Both the position numbers and the translations under genes were made by a program. From NCBI RefSeq assembly GCF_026914265.1, contig NC_069127.1:68420723-68484722 (forward strand): a stretch of DNA of 64,000 nt, given 5' to 3'. The notes under the pieces are model-generated. The model was not told where the DNA came from and ran no database searches. It saw only the letters and a list, made by a program, of their open reading frames with translations. Source of the DNA: Mya arenaria (lineage: Eukaryota; Mollusca; Bivalvia; Myida; Myidae). Every line of letters starts with the position of its first letter. Positions within the stretch are counted from its first letter, which is position 1. Below, one piece after another: positions 11,701-23,500 of the stretch.

Positions 11701-14700
11701 CACGGACTGCTATTTGGGTTACAACTCTGAGTTTGCCGACAACGCTCGGGTCGCAGTTTATACTGCGTTTAAACCTTAGTTAGGCGCAAAGTGTACTTAG
11801 TCCTCTCAGCGTCGGATACCAAAGACTGACCCATTCCATTGCATTAATTGCGAAGCACCCATTTTGTTCTTATATAATAAATGGAGAATAACGGAATAGG
11901 TCGATCAATGGTTTCTCTTTGAAAGGACGGGTAAATAGCAGTCCGAGTCCAGTCGATTACCTGTGTTTTTACAGTCCTTTTCATCGGACTCGTCGAGGCA
12001 GTCCGGCTGTTGGTCACATCTGAACTCCTTATCAATACACGTTCCATCTCCTTCGCACTGGAACTCTTTCGCGCCGCATAGATCTGGAGCAGTCATATAC
12101 ATAAATATATTAATGATCTTTAATAAGTAATAGTTACTGCACCTGCAATGGGTGTATTACAGAACTGTCTAAAACCATATCAAAATTTAATTACCGTTCA
12201 ATAATTAAAATTAGTGAGGCTACTGATTAGTATTAAATTAATGCAAACACGACAAAAAGAGAGAATATCGGATAAATGATATACATACAGTATCTTTCGA
12301 ACTTGAGATGTGCTGTATGATATTTCGGGGCTACGATCGTTTTACGTCTGTAAACATGCCTTGAGCCCGGGACGCTTAGGTGAAACTACGGTGCTAACTG
12401 GACAACCACTACCAGTGTTATGTATTATAAGCGAAATGAGTTACCTGGCTTCATGAGTGCACAAAATTCCGCCTCAAATGGTTGGTGAAGTTTGTCCAAT
12501 GTGATATTAACGATCATTTTAGCCCCAACTTTGACGGTCCTATGCTCTTTAGATGAACACTCTTCTTGTGATGTTTTGGAGCTATTGTCGCTTGGATTTT
12601 TAAATTTAAAAAGGGAACCGCACGTTCCAGAAGGGCCCGTAATACTTAGAGAATAAAACAATAGGTCTGTGAATGTAGCTGTGCAATGACAAACAGACGA
12701 CCGGATGTTCATAGTTCGACGGGCCTCTGATGTGTCTATGTAGACTTCCGGTCCCTTTATCGTGCCGGCTGTGCACATTTTGATCACTGGAAGTAGTAAT
12801 TTGGACGTTTGAATACCACTGTGAGGTCATACTATGAAATATAGTATACAGTACCTAGTCGGTCATTGCAAAAACTTCCCAAAAAATTATGTTTAGTTAC
12901 AGTATTTTTGGTTGGAATCACTTTACAAACCGTACATGTCTGCGTCATGTAGCATGTCTTTTGGGGATCTTTTCAGTTTTTGTTTCGTTCATTTAAATGT
13001 TTTAAGTTACGGAATTATTAGGTGACCCGATATGGGATATACGGGGCGACGAAACGGGGCGAATATGGTTTTCTGCGCCCTGTATATCCCATATCGGGTC
13101 ACCTTTTAACCCCGTAACGTATATATCACGTCGACAACCTGTTTAAATGTTTGATTTATTCATCGGAATATTCTGCGGAATCGAAAAGTAGACGCCGTTT
13201 TGGTACGATATAAATTTAGTGACCCAATATGTAAAAATATGGGGTCACCGCGTGACTGGCGTTGTGTTATATATATGTTGGAGGCGTGATATATAAATAT
13301 ATACGTCCAAGCGTTTTCCACTGAGCTGTGACAATACTGCCACCTATAGGTATGATGAGTGACAATGTATGTGCCTATATATAGACAACCTTGGATGTCA
13401 GTAACAGTTGATTTAGCTCAGTCAAATAATCAAAAAACGTTATACAGCAAACCCTACCTTTAGTCTGGTTAACATTTCCCGAACAGCCACAGTAGCCTGG
13501 CAAAATAAAGGTTACCGTTATTTAATGCGTAAAATAATATTGTGTTTTCGGAAAAATAGGCAGCGAAGAATTAATTTCTTTTTTTTTTAAATACGGTTGG
13601 TAAATTTTAAAGCATTTGTTTATCTTTCATACGCAATTTAATTTTCTAAAATACTTATACATACGAAAGTTTATGTTGCGTTTATATGCCGAAATTTACT
13701 AGCGGAGGTAAATATGCCCTACTTGGACAAATTTACCATAGGAGAAAACATGTGTACATTAACGCAAATACCCACGGGGGCAACATAGCCCAAGTTTGGC
13801 TGTGGGATAAACTTATTCCCTTGGTAATTTTATGTCTTTCAACGCAGTAATTGATTTGCCCATCGGTGTGTTTTGATTTTGGCAGGAATTTATAGTAAAT
13901 AATTGACAAATATAACATAATAATGGAAGGAAATTACTATAAATAAAATTGTTATTACATGTATTTTGTCTTCTTTATCTACTCATCAAACTGTTTCTAC
14001 AAGGACTGATATGTTTGAACTACCATGTTCATGTCTGATTTAGACTAGTTGTTTTCAAGTTTGGCTATTAGTTCTTTCTTTAAGGTTAATATGCTATCAA
14101 CATGTAGTACTAACGTGTTCAAATATAATATGTGCATGTAATGAAAATATATCGCACTCAGCTAATGTTTAGGAAGTTACCAGGTGCAAACACATACATA
14201 AATCGAATTATGTATGAATGAAACAAACATGAACATGTTAAGTTAAAATGTTTCTTTAAAGATGACATTTTCTTCTCGCAATATACAGACTTCTATATTA
14301 TTTTCCTGAAATGACCGCAAACTTGACCGCTAAATGCATTAGAGTAGTTTTAAATGCAGACATTAACAAATCACGTTAGAAATATTAGCTTTATTGTTTG
14401 TACTTTTCAACACAAACAAACAGCAACTTATTTGAAATATCCAGTGGTCATCCAATTGCCATAATAACGTGTCCAAGCTTTTCCACTCGTTGGTATATTT
14501 GGCATCGGGGGTAAATGTCCGGCATATAAACGCAACGTATTACTAGCAATGCTGTTATTAATATGCACAGTATTGTAAGAACGTTTTTCAGTCAAGTAGT
14601 TGTAAATAAATGTCTAGATACTGTAGCTCATTTTTCTGTTACACGGTCGTTACAATTGAATTGTATTTCAGAATTCGTAAACTGTTCCTTTTTGGTATTT

Positions 14701-14863
14701 TATAATTGTTATTTTTAAACTGTTTGAAAAGTTAATCATGGTAAAATGACCTGCAAAACGACATATGTGCTGGCAAAGACCATGCAATTAAATGTTTCTG
14801 TAGATAACACTTACCATTGTCGAAGCTTAGAAATAGCAGAAAAATATGTGCTAATTTTTCCAT
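8752..14863 (-). CDS. Single-pass membrane protein: signal peptide, CUB-like domain, two LDLa modules, Thr-rich mucin stalk, TM
   Basis: Eight exons join in phase. Exon 1 (14815-14863) is the signal peptide [16 protein letters not shown]; an in-frame Met pair 5 codons upstream is an alternative start. Exon 2 (13458-13496) gives [12 protein letters not shown]. Exon 3 (12445-12786) is a 114-residue CUB-like Cys domain. Exon 4 (11961-12083) is LDLa-1 with all calcium-ligand acids ([16 protein letters not shown]). Exon 5 (10410-10523) is LDLa-2 ([16 protein letters not shown]), where one ligand Asp is Thr. Exon 6 (9875-9913) is a 13-residue linker. Exon 7 (9317-9730) is a Thr/Pro-rich stalk. Exon 8 (8780-8867) is the TM helix [20 protein letters not shown] followed by RKR. 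Junctions are phase 1 throughout. The end at 8752 assumes read-through to a TAA beside an AATAAA signal; splicing at GTATGT (8774-8779) to an unseen tail exon is equally possible. Likely a cell-surface binding or endocytic receptor; ligand unknown. Confidence 0.82.
9060..9225 (-). mobile_element. tRNA-like SINE in the intron before the TM exon
   Basis: On the minus strand an A-box-like TGATCTAGTGG and a B box GGTTTGATCCCC lie about 40 bp apart, in a tRNA-like head (about 9150-9222), followed by an unrelated body. The expected acceptor-stem halves do not pair, so this is not a functional tRNA gene. Confidence 0.6.
9430..9709 (-). repeat. Thr-codon (ACA/ACC/ACT) low-complexity tract of the mucin-like stalk
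   Basis: In the phase set by the neighbouring exons this tract is almost all Thr with Pro, Lys-Pro and Ser-Thr interruptions, typical of a heavily O-glycosylated stalk. Two other frames are also open (Asn/His/Tyr-rich and Gln/Pro-rich), and a Val-rich frame runs on the plus strand. Only the Thr frame continues into the TM exon. Confidence 0.85.
10895..11810. repeat. 51-bp minisatellite in the intron between the two LDLa exons
   Basis: A unit containing TGTGTATGGAGTTTACA and GGGATGCTCTTTG recurs every 51 bp from about 10949 (10949, 11000, 11051, 11102, 11152, 11203) and then continues with more divergence to about 11800. Because 51 is a multiple of three, open frames of 70-218 codons arise on both strands. 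They have no start or splice context and the array sits wholly between the acceptor of exon 5 and the donor of exon 4, so it is read as intronic. Confidence 0.88.
13020..13310. repeat. Hairpin-bearing dispersed repeat, copy 1
   Basis: A strong inverted repeat (GGTGACCCGATATGGGATAT near 13021-13040, its complement ending near 13104) is followed about 110 bp later by a small hairpin starting GTGACCCAATAT and ending ATATGGGGTCAC (about 13220-13250). The same layout recurs at 57930-58870. It lies in the intron between exons 2 and 3 of the stalk/TM gene and is absent from the paralogous intron at 1227-1624, so it inserted after the duplication or was lost there. Non-autonomous; superfamily unknown. 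Confidence 0.75.
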
Positions 14864-15914
14864 CACAAACTTCATCATTAATCTATCTTAAATACATTTT
14901 CAAGATTATTGTGACACAACGAAAGTGCATACTTTAAACACCACAGCGTATTTAAATCGCAATAATTTCAAGTGAACAATTAACTGCCATTATAGGAGTA
15001 CTTAACCAGCAAGTCTTTCTCCTCAAACAGACGTCTGTACATATACAGGGATGCACAGGCCGGAAAAGGCGCTTCTATCTCTCCATCTTGACGTGAACAG
15101 AAAACTTCCGGCTTTCAAGAGGCGGGCTTCCCGCTTAACCACTACAGTTCACGTGGGCTACTTGCACGCATACAATAAATTTCAGTGACTTGTTTTTTTT
15201 TTTTTAAACTACTTACAATGTTAAACTATGCTTTGTTACCCCAAAATACTTTTTACAAACCTGACTCTGGGATTTAAAAAAAATATCTTTGTTTGAAACT
15301 CCGTCAATATACTTGAGTCAGGAAATTTAAAGAATGACCACAGGAGACAGTATCAGTTTAAATGGTAAAATAGGTTGTTTGTTTAAAAATTAGTTATATA
15401 TCTCCGACTAATACTGCCACCAATGGGAATAACAGGCAAATTGAAACTGACCACTTTTGAGAAATAACTTGCCCCAATGATTATGCTGAAACGTATCAAT
15501 CACTGGTTCTATGTTATATAATTAAGTACACAATAAGAAGGAATCCAAAACCGTGTTCACCCCTGTCATACTCGTAAAACAAAAGAAATGGGCAAACACA
15601 AACCCTTTTCTTAATATGCATGGATGTATAAACATTACGTCGAGTTTACCTTCTATATTCTCGTATGTACAGAATCATATCAAAATATCATTTTTTTCGT
15701 GACGATCCATCTCTGACTGATACTGCCGGCTCTTGTTTTTCATTATAATACTGTTTATACAAGAATTCCTAAGTACAAAGAGCTTAGTCGTGCACTTTTA
15801 ATTTACAATTCAATGGATCCTGGCACACGTCATTGTGACATATGTGGTTTTTACATTGTCAAGTGCAACAATTAAGCTTCTGCTTCCTAAGTAGCTTCAA
15901 CTTGACACGATTTC

Positions 15915-16147
15915 CTATAAGTGAGGCTTGTCAAATACCAGCCTTCTGAGATAGGGCGTGTCCAATGCCAGCCTTTCCTAATAACGAGTCAGCAATGCCA
16001 GCCTTACGAGATAGGGCGTGTCCAATGTCAGCCTTCCGTTATAAGGCGTGTCTTATAACAGACTGTCGATATAGGGCGTGTCAAATGCCAGCTTTACCTT
16101 AAAATGCGTCACAAATGCCAGCCTACCGAGAAAGGGCGTGTCCATGA
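15915..16147. repeat. Degenerate minisatellite, unit about 32 bp, 7 units
   Basis: Repeated motifs GATAGGGCGTGTCCAATG and CCAGCCTT alternate, with every second unit diverged. Absent from the corresponding place in duplication unit 1 (about 3560-3620). Confidence 0.82.
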
Positions 16148-17622
16148 CTTTTCTTCAAGTATCCTTTGAGAGATTTTAAATTACTGTACTGAAATTTATT
16201 TGTAGTAGATCACACTTCTTTTTTTTAAATTTGATCAAGTTTGGGGCGTTTTTATCTGTGGGTGTTTTGAAAGGAGACGTTTCGACATGCAACCATTGTT
16301 ACCTGCACAGTTCAAAATTTTATTTAGGTTAACCGATCCTAGAAGTTTGGATGAAATGGACCGTAGGCCCGTGCGAGCTGACATTGGCGTTATGCAACAA
16401 CGTTGAAAGTTCGTATGCTAAACAATAATGGACAGATAGAAATAAGCCAATATTCGAAGTTCTACTTGTGTCATACTCATATTGTTTCACTGTTCTTAGG
16501 CCAAAAAAACGTTCTTTGTTTTTATTACTTGATAAGTTAAACATATCCACACATAGGATAAGTAGGAAGGCATTTCTCTTTTCTATTTTTGTTGTTCAGA
16601 AACAGGATTCTATACCAAACCGACCTTTATCCGGGTAAATCACTGTTGTAGAGATCTTTAGATTTAAAATGGTTAAATCGTAATCATGATGTTCACTCAA
16701 AAAAGCATTTTTTTTTAGAAAATTACGAAAATAAATCCAAAATATGGCAAAAAATATGGTCGGTCGAGTTTGTGGAAACAACAGATTTTTGTTTACGCCT
16801 TATCAAGTTTGAAACTAAGTATTCTTTGATCAGTCGTTACAACTCTGCCATCTACGGCAAGCTTCGAGATAGACCAATTCCTGTTGGATACTGGCCAAGG
16901 TGTTCCGATTGTTCTTTGATAAGATGAAAATAAATAATTGTTCTGCGTGATTAGCATTTATTGATTGTATATATGTAGTTTCGGGGCACTCAAGTACGGA
17001 AATATACAGGACATACGTTTCATAGTAAACAAATATAGCAGACACACATTAACTCATAAAGTATGCTGTGAAATCATAAATATACTCCTCGGCATGAACG
17101 TTTCCGTTGGTTCATAAATCTGTTTATTTCCTTTTTCTTTTTCAAAGAAAGAAATGAAACTGATTCGTTTTAAAGAAATTTTGCAAAACTGCGTTAATAA
17201 ATCGTCGACAATATGAGCACGAGCCGAGTGCGCGCCATTGTGCACTTAATACGCCACTCGCCGCAGCGTGACTATATGCCAATTAGCGCAGATGTCAATG
17301 ATTGCTTTTAGGCAAATAAAGCGTTATAAAATTTCCACAATGCCAAAACATGAATCTAAGACATAGCAAACCGTTTTCTCAATAGCTGACTAGTTTACAT
17401 GTTTGTTCACAATATAATATAGGACAAGTTAGATATTCTGGTTTAAATTTATTAACATCTGACTTCAAAGCAACAAAATGGCCGCACGACACACGTGCAA
17501 CAAATAAAGCTAAAATACACATAAAACAAACATATTTGCAAAATCATTAAAAAATCTTTTCATTTTAGAATCAGCAATATTACTGAATTAAAATATAAGT
17601 TAATTTCGATTCAGTCACAAGC

Positions 17623-17682
17623 GCCTCCGTGGCCTAGTGGTTAATTCGTCCGTCTACGGAGCGGGAGGTCGGCTGTTCTAAT
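17623..17682 (+). mobile_element. tRNA-like SINE head, fragment
   Basis: GCCTCCGTGGCCTAGTGG supplies a tRNA 5' end with an intact A box, followed by an anticodon-arm-like GTCCGTCTACGGAGCGGGAG. The B box region (GGTCGGCTGTTCTA) is ruined and no body follows. A real tRNA gene is ruled out for that reason. Confidence 0.6.
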
Positions 17683-19375
17683 ATGATACGTATGGTAATG
17701 TATTCATAATGGTTGGTTTTCGATGGTCGACTTAAATCAATGAAATGTTTGTAAATATACAATACATATATTGTAAAAATATAATCAAGTCGGTCACATT
17801 TTTCTACAACATCCATTAAAAGATGCATGGGAAACAAATGAGTAAAGATTAAAGCATTTGGTGTGTAAGTTCATTTTGGTGTATGTTGCACACTTTAACA
17901 CAATGAAAAAAATTCTAACTACCATACAACCTGCAGGTTAACTGCAGTATTTGCACAAAAAACAACAGGATATAACACTTAATTGACAATGTGATTTTAC
18001 ACCAACAACAATATATGTATATAAATACAAGTGCACTATTATTTAAAGACATTTTTCTTCTGAATGTAAGGATGTTTTGACAAAGGAAAAACCAATATTT
18101 GACAATGACAAAATATTTTATGCACATTTGGTGTCATTCGCATATTATAACGTTCGCCTAGCTCTTTGTATACAGAAAAAATCATTTCATTCATAAAACG
18201 TTCATATTACATAACCAACAAGGAGTTATGAAGTATATTTCAATATTTATAACATTTGACGGATTAATGCGCACACGGGCGTATCAACCAAAGCGCTGTT
18301 AGAACTGCAGTGATCAACGACCTGATTTACATTACCAATCTGCTCTTATAGCTACGGGATTCGTTATGCATGAGTAGCTTGCTTAAAGTAGCGCTGTAAT
18401 GAATATTCATTATATGTTGTGCGCTTAATATAGCGCGAATAAGCTGCTTGTTTGCGTAATTACGCAATTGAAATAAAAGAAAATGCTTTTTTTTTATTAT
18501 CGACGAGTTACAAAACTCATTATAAAAAACAGAATACCCAAATAGTTTTAAAATGAACGCGTACTGAATCAAAATGTATACATGGTATATGTTGACATTT
18601 TGGCCACGGCCGACGATCTAGATACTATCGGTTTAAAATGGAAACTTGGTAATCGGATTCAGACAGGTTCATTCCCCGGAAAACTCGGTAAAACCCAGAA
18701 AAATAGGATCGTATTGAAGATGCAATGAAGCATTTTGCGTAAGAAGCAAACCAAAATATCTTATTACAATAAATGAAATTATAATATTTCATTTTATCCG
18801 ATAATCTGTTTTTGGTGATTGTTATTTATTCATTCATATAGTTTCTATATTTAATATAGCCTTAAATTGGCCCTTACATGATAATTGTTATTAAGATTGT
18901 TAGTATGAATTTACATAGATTGTTAGTATAACTTTTCATAGAATAAATGATTATGCCACTATGTCGCATCAAACCATTTATTTGTGAAAGAACAAACTAA
19001 CAACCTTTAACCATTACTCAATGCATATAATACACATTTTTTTTTCAATTAAAACTTAAAACTAAAACGCTTCAAGCGTTGAAGGTTTTCTGCTACTATT
19101 GTTGAGTATAGTCATGTAATGCCGAGATTTCTCAGTTTGTCTCAGTAATTTCAGCCCAGAGTTTTAAGCATGTTGCATATACATATATAAATGATTGATA
19201 TAAATATGTCCATTTAAACCACGAGTGCATAGGATTAGGATTAATGCAATTATTAGATAAATTAATTTATACAGGGAATAATTAGTATGTGGAAAATATC
19301 GATCCAGATGAATTTTGTGTGAGAATCCTGTCATTGTAGAAATAGCCTTTTCATTGTCATTGCCTTCCACAGAGC

Positions 19376-19990
19376 AAATGTGTTAAAGGACCAAAACATA
19401 AAATGTTTTTAAAAAGTTTTCTTTATTTGGGTGTGAGGTTCAACATTTAGCAAGCATAATAAATATATCCGTTGCAACATGTGTAGCTGTGATTAGGAGT
19501 TGAGCAAATTGTAAGTACTGGAAGATTTTAACAGATTTCTAATCAAAAATCATTTACATTCTTCCGGAAATGTCTTTATACAAAATAATTATGTTTTTGT
19601 ACCAAAATAGTCAGTACTACCCAATTAACAATGTTTTCAGGTTTTATGGTGATTGCAGCTATTTCAAGAAAGATCATTGCATTTTTGTAACCAGAAAATC
19701 CACTATTTTTCATTATTTTATTGAATATCTTCACCAAGAACTAATTAGAAATTGTTGATGAGGTAGTCTTCGGCATTTTAACACAAAAACATAATGATAG
19801 TGTTGACTTTTCCGAAAAAAATTCAAATGCTTTTCGGTAAAAAATCTGATAAAATCTTCTTTTGCAAAATTTGATCAACTCCTTAGTACCCAAAACACGT
19901 CACAAATGATGTTTGAAATGTAGAGTAGATTTTACTAAAATACCCAAATGCTTTATCTGTGCCAGTGCATTGTTTATAAAATCAAAGTTC
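19376..19990. repeat. Dispersed repeat, copy near cry-A 3' flank
   Basis: This begins AAGGACCAAAACAT, with GAGGTTCAACATTTAGCA and GTTGCAACATGTG in the same order as at 35514-35830 inside cry-B intron 9. The two copies sit in non-equivalent places (downstream of one gene, inside an intron of the other), so this is a dispersed element and not part of the cry duplication. Confidence 0.65.
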
Positions 19991-20384
19991 CAGATAAGAT
20001 TTTGAATGCAAATGACCTTTTCTTCATACTTTTGTCATTATTTGGGTATTCTACATATTAAATAAGTATTTCAAGTGACTGATACTATGAAAGTATTTCC
20101 GAATGAGTTCATGATCATGCATAAACAATGTTTAGATGTTTATGTTCATTTGATTTACAATTGCATGACTATACTCACAAAACGTAGCAGACCCAAAAAC
20201 GATCTGCATGGAATGCCTCGTGTGTCCTTCCGCTTCAAAGAAAATGAACATTCATGGAAACATATGCACTCAATCCTTTAATAATAGTACATAAGTTCGT
20301 GAATGTGAGCATATGTATGTTGTTGTTTTGAAATGCTATTCACGAGAGTGTTTTGACAACATCATCCAATACAATATATATTCA

Positions 20385-20390
20385 TTTAAT
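20385..20390 (-). terminator. Candidate variant poly(A) signal of cry-A (ATTAAA)
   Basis: The closest poly(A)-like hexamer after the cry-A stop, about 155 nt downstream. No canonical AATAAA is seen nearer. Weak evidence. Confidence 0.3.
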
Positions 20391-20543
20391 CACTCATCCC
20401 ATCCCCTTCCCTACCAACTAATCAAAGTTAAAAGCTCAAGATTATGTCCATCTTCCCACAGCTTCAAAACCCCTAGACACATGCCAGTGTTGGTCCCCGG
20501 CAGTCAAACTCACTGACTCCCCATCAAACCCCTTTCCCAAGGC

Positions 20544-23500
20544 TCACATTCCCAAGAGTCCGTCACACAGCACCCCTTCACTCGTCTCCTGTTTACCCGA
20601 GGAGCAGATTCCTTTGTGGGTTCCCGGCAGCCAGACGAACTGGCCAACCTCGTCAGAGTTGGCTGGACCACAGTGTTCGATTTCTGAAAAAAAAGTATTT
20701 CATTTGCCAATATCCTTTAAATTACAACAGAAGTTGGAATCCCGAAAATATCACTTATTCTAAGTGAAAAATTCAATGTTCATATCTATGGGTAAATGCG
20801 AACACTTTTAAATGGCATTGTAGAATGTACATCTTGATGGGAAATGCGAACAATACTAAAAAACATTGTACAGTGGGTGAGAACCGCTATGTTCAAATAA
20901 ATCATCGTTCTTTATTCTTTTTTCTTCATATCGAGGGGTATGTGAAAAATTTGTTGATGTATATTTGCACGATTATGAAAATAAATTACTGGTTGCATAA
21001 GGTCTCATGGACGCGTGTGATTGTCTTTATGTCCCGATAGGGAAAAGTGTCGACAAAAATGGTTTTGTTCAAACGTATGTTAACTTAAACCTAACAACAT
21101 AAGCATAAACATTTCAATGTAAACACAATTTGCGGCAATTTTGAAATCCGCTATGTCACATAAAACCATGTAAAAGCATTAAATTGTAGCGATAAAGACC
21201 TAGAATACCTAGATCGAATCATACTGTTCTTTATCATTATATCTATAAATACCATGAAAGGTCTTTTTTTATTTATTATACCCATACCTTTGCTTGAGGC
21301 AATCAGCTTATTCTTGACTTCCATCATCATGTTGTAACACTCCTTGGAAGCCTTTCCGTGGTCCACCATTGGTTTGGGGTAGTCTACGCCGATAACACAG
21401 CCAGCCTTCTCCTGGACGGCTTTTGGGGCCTTCCACGGCTCAAATAGGTAACGAATGGGCATGTTCTTCAATATCGGCAGGTAGCGTCTGTGGGGATTTT
21501 TAGTATTGCTCGAATTGTATTCATTGATTGGCATGGATGTCAAAAGTTGTCTAAGTGAACCTCTACAATCAGCATTATGTATAACAGTAAATATCAACCA
21601 AATTGACAGTGTTTGGCATTTAGAAACAAAAGAAAGCAACTAGGACTGACGAACATAACACAAGATGATTGAAATTCAGTTACATGTAATACTAAGTTTG
21701 CATTTCTTCACGAGACAAACATTTGAAAGCAAACATACCTAATATATACACCATCTGGGTCCATCTTGCGTCCGTATCGCACAGGGCAGAAACACTTTGG
21801 GCACTGGAGAATCTTCTCAAAGGCGGAGCTAGACATCCACATCCAGTTTCCAGCACACACCGACCAATCAGCATCCAACAGGTACTTGTCAAACACCTTT
21901 ACAATTTACGTATGCGTTAAACATACTTTAAAATGAAATGTTCAATATAGTGTATAGTTTATATAATGATGTTTTCAATAATTTCTATTTTAAGAGTGTG
22001 CTACGTTTGTGTGATAGATAACGGTTTTTGAGCATGCAACATCTATTTCTTTGGTAACAAATTTCATAAGACCATATTATACGGTTTTAAATATATTGCA
22101 AAAGGTTGAAATTACATGACTGTGTTAGGAACGGTATGTCTAAGGCAGTGGCAAACCACTAACAATATCTCTAGTCAAAATTGAGTTAGTAGCCGACATC
22201 CTCATGTGAGATACAAATATCCGCGCTGGGACCTACTTTATATCTCAAGTAGTACCAGATAACACAGTATATAGCCACCTTAAGTCCCTCCTCCCAAGAA
22301 AGCCAGAGATCCCCGCGGGTTAGGAAGGTGGACGTCGCGTGACGACACACGTGGTGAATCCATCCCTCGTTTTTCAGCTGCTTCATAATCGCGTCAATCC
22401 ATGGATAACCAGTCTCTCCCTGGCAATATCATGTGTGTTCTTCATATTATCGTAACATTGTTTTCTATATAACACTACCAGAAAGACTCAAACACGTGTT
22501 TATTTAATTACAAAATCGTCCTCCCCCCGGTATCTAGAAGATTAACATTAAAACATCGCCACCAAGTGCAGATTCCAGCAAATGATATGGGTGGACCATT
22601 GGGCATAACTCGATAACAAACTAAAGAAACACTTAAGCTTTTACACAATGGCAACTCCTGATCTTTTCACAACCCTTTAATATATGATTTGCAAAAATCT
22701 AGTGTTTTTTAAACACACCCAAAATCAAATACACAGAAAGCAGACAAACAAGTTATGTACCTGTTCCCATTTCTTCAGTCTTTCCTTATCCTCATACCAG
22801 GGAATGTTCAAGCAGATTGGGTTGCTGTCCATCTTGTCGTAGTTTATGTTGTTCACAGACATCGTGTAGAAGTACTCCCGCCACATCAGCTGGCCGACCA
22901 CAGATATCGTGAACGCCTTACCTGGGTTTATCTGATAGAGTATATAATTATACAGATTTGTTACTGAAAAGTCTCTCAGAAAGCAAATATTACAAGAAGC
23001 TATGACCTAGCTAGTTGCTGTTTGTATGTTACTACTTTAAATGACATGAATCGAATAATAAAACTTTAGTATATGGAACGCCAAATTTACATAAATTCAA
23101 ATATCTGAAAAGTTCATCAAAGAATTATATTCCTCCTTAATTCAATTAAAGAGAGCTTTAGGCGAATACATAAGAGCGTCAATTGGCATAGAGATCTCTT
23201 CAAATCAGTTGGAGAGCCCTGCAATTGAATTGCATGTATCTTCAAACAACTAAATTGAAGAGCAATTAAATTGAATAAGATCAATCTCTAAATCAAATTT
23301 AGACTTATCAGTAAACTGCTGATTAGATATTAGGGTTTCTTTCAGCTCAAAAAACTCAAAAAGTACTTGAACTTACAAATATTAATGCCTTTGTACTTGC
23401 ACATGCAAGTCCTAATTCTTAAAACAATCGGTGAGTCGCAAACCAGAATCTGAGAATCTTTCTCTAAGGAAGTCTTTGTCCGTAATGGTTTGTTTGAAGA

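Larger units (their letters stand above)
12235..17000. repeat. Segmental duplication, unit 2 (pairs with 3-3920)
   Basis: This contains exons 1-3 of the complete stalk/TM gene and its upstream flank, collinear with unit 1. It is longer than unit 1 because of inserts: a hairpin repeat near 13020-13310, a minisatellite at 15915-16147, and a stretch at about 16380-16905. Confidence 0.85.
14864..20543. other. Intergenic region between the stalk/TM gene and cry-A
   Basis: No coding exon recognised. To about 17000 it is the duplicated upstream flank of the stalk/TM gene. It then holds a SINE head at 17623-17682 and a dispersed repeat at 19376-19990. The last 300 bp before 20544 should carry the 3' UTR of cry-A. 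Confidence 0.55.

Noticed and set aside
17623-17690. Possible tRNA gene
   Set aside because: A box and anticodon-like arm are present, but the B box and acceptor stem are not; better read as a SINE head.
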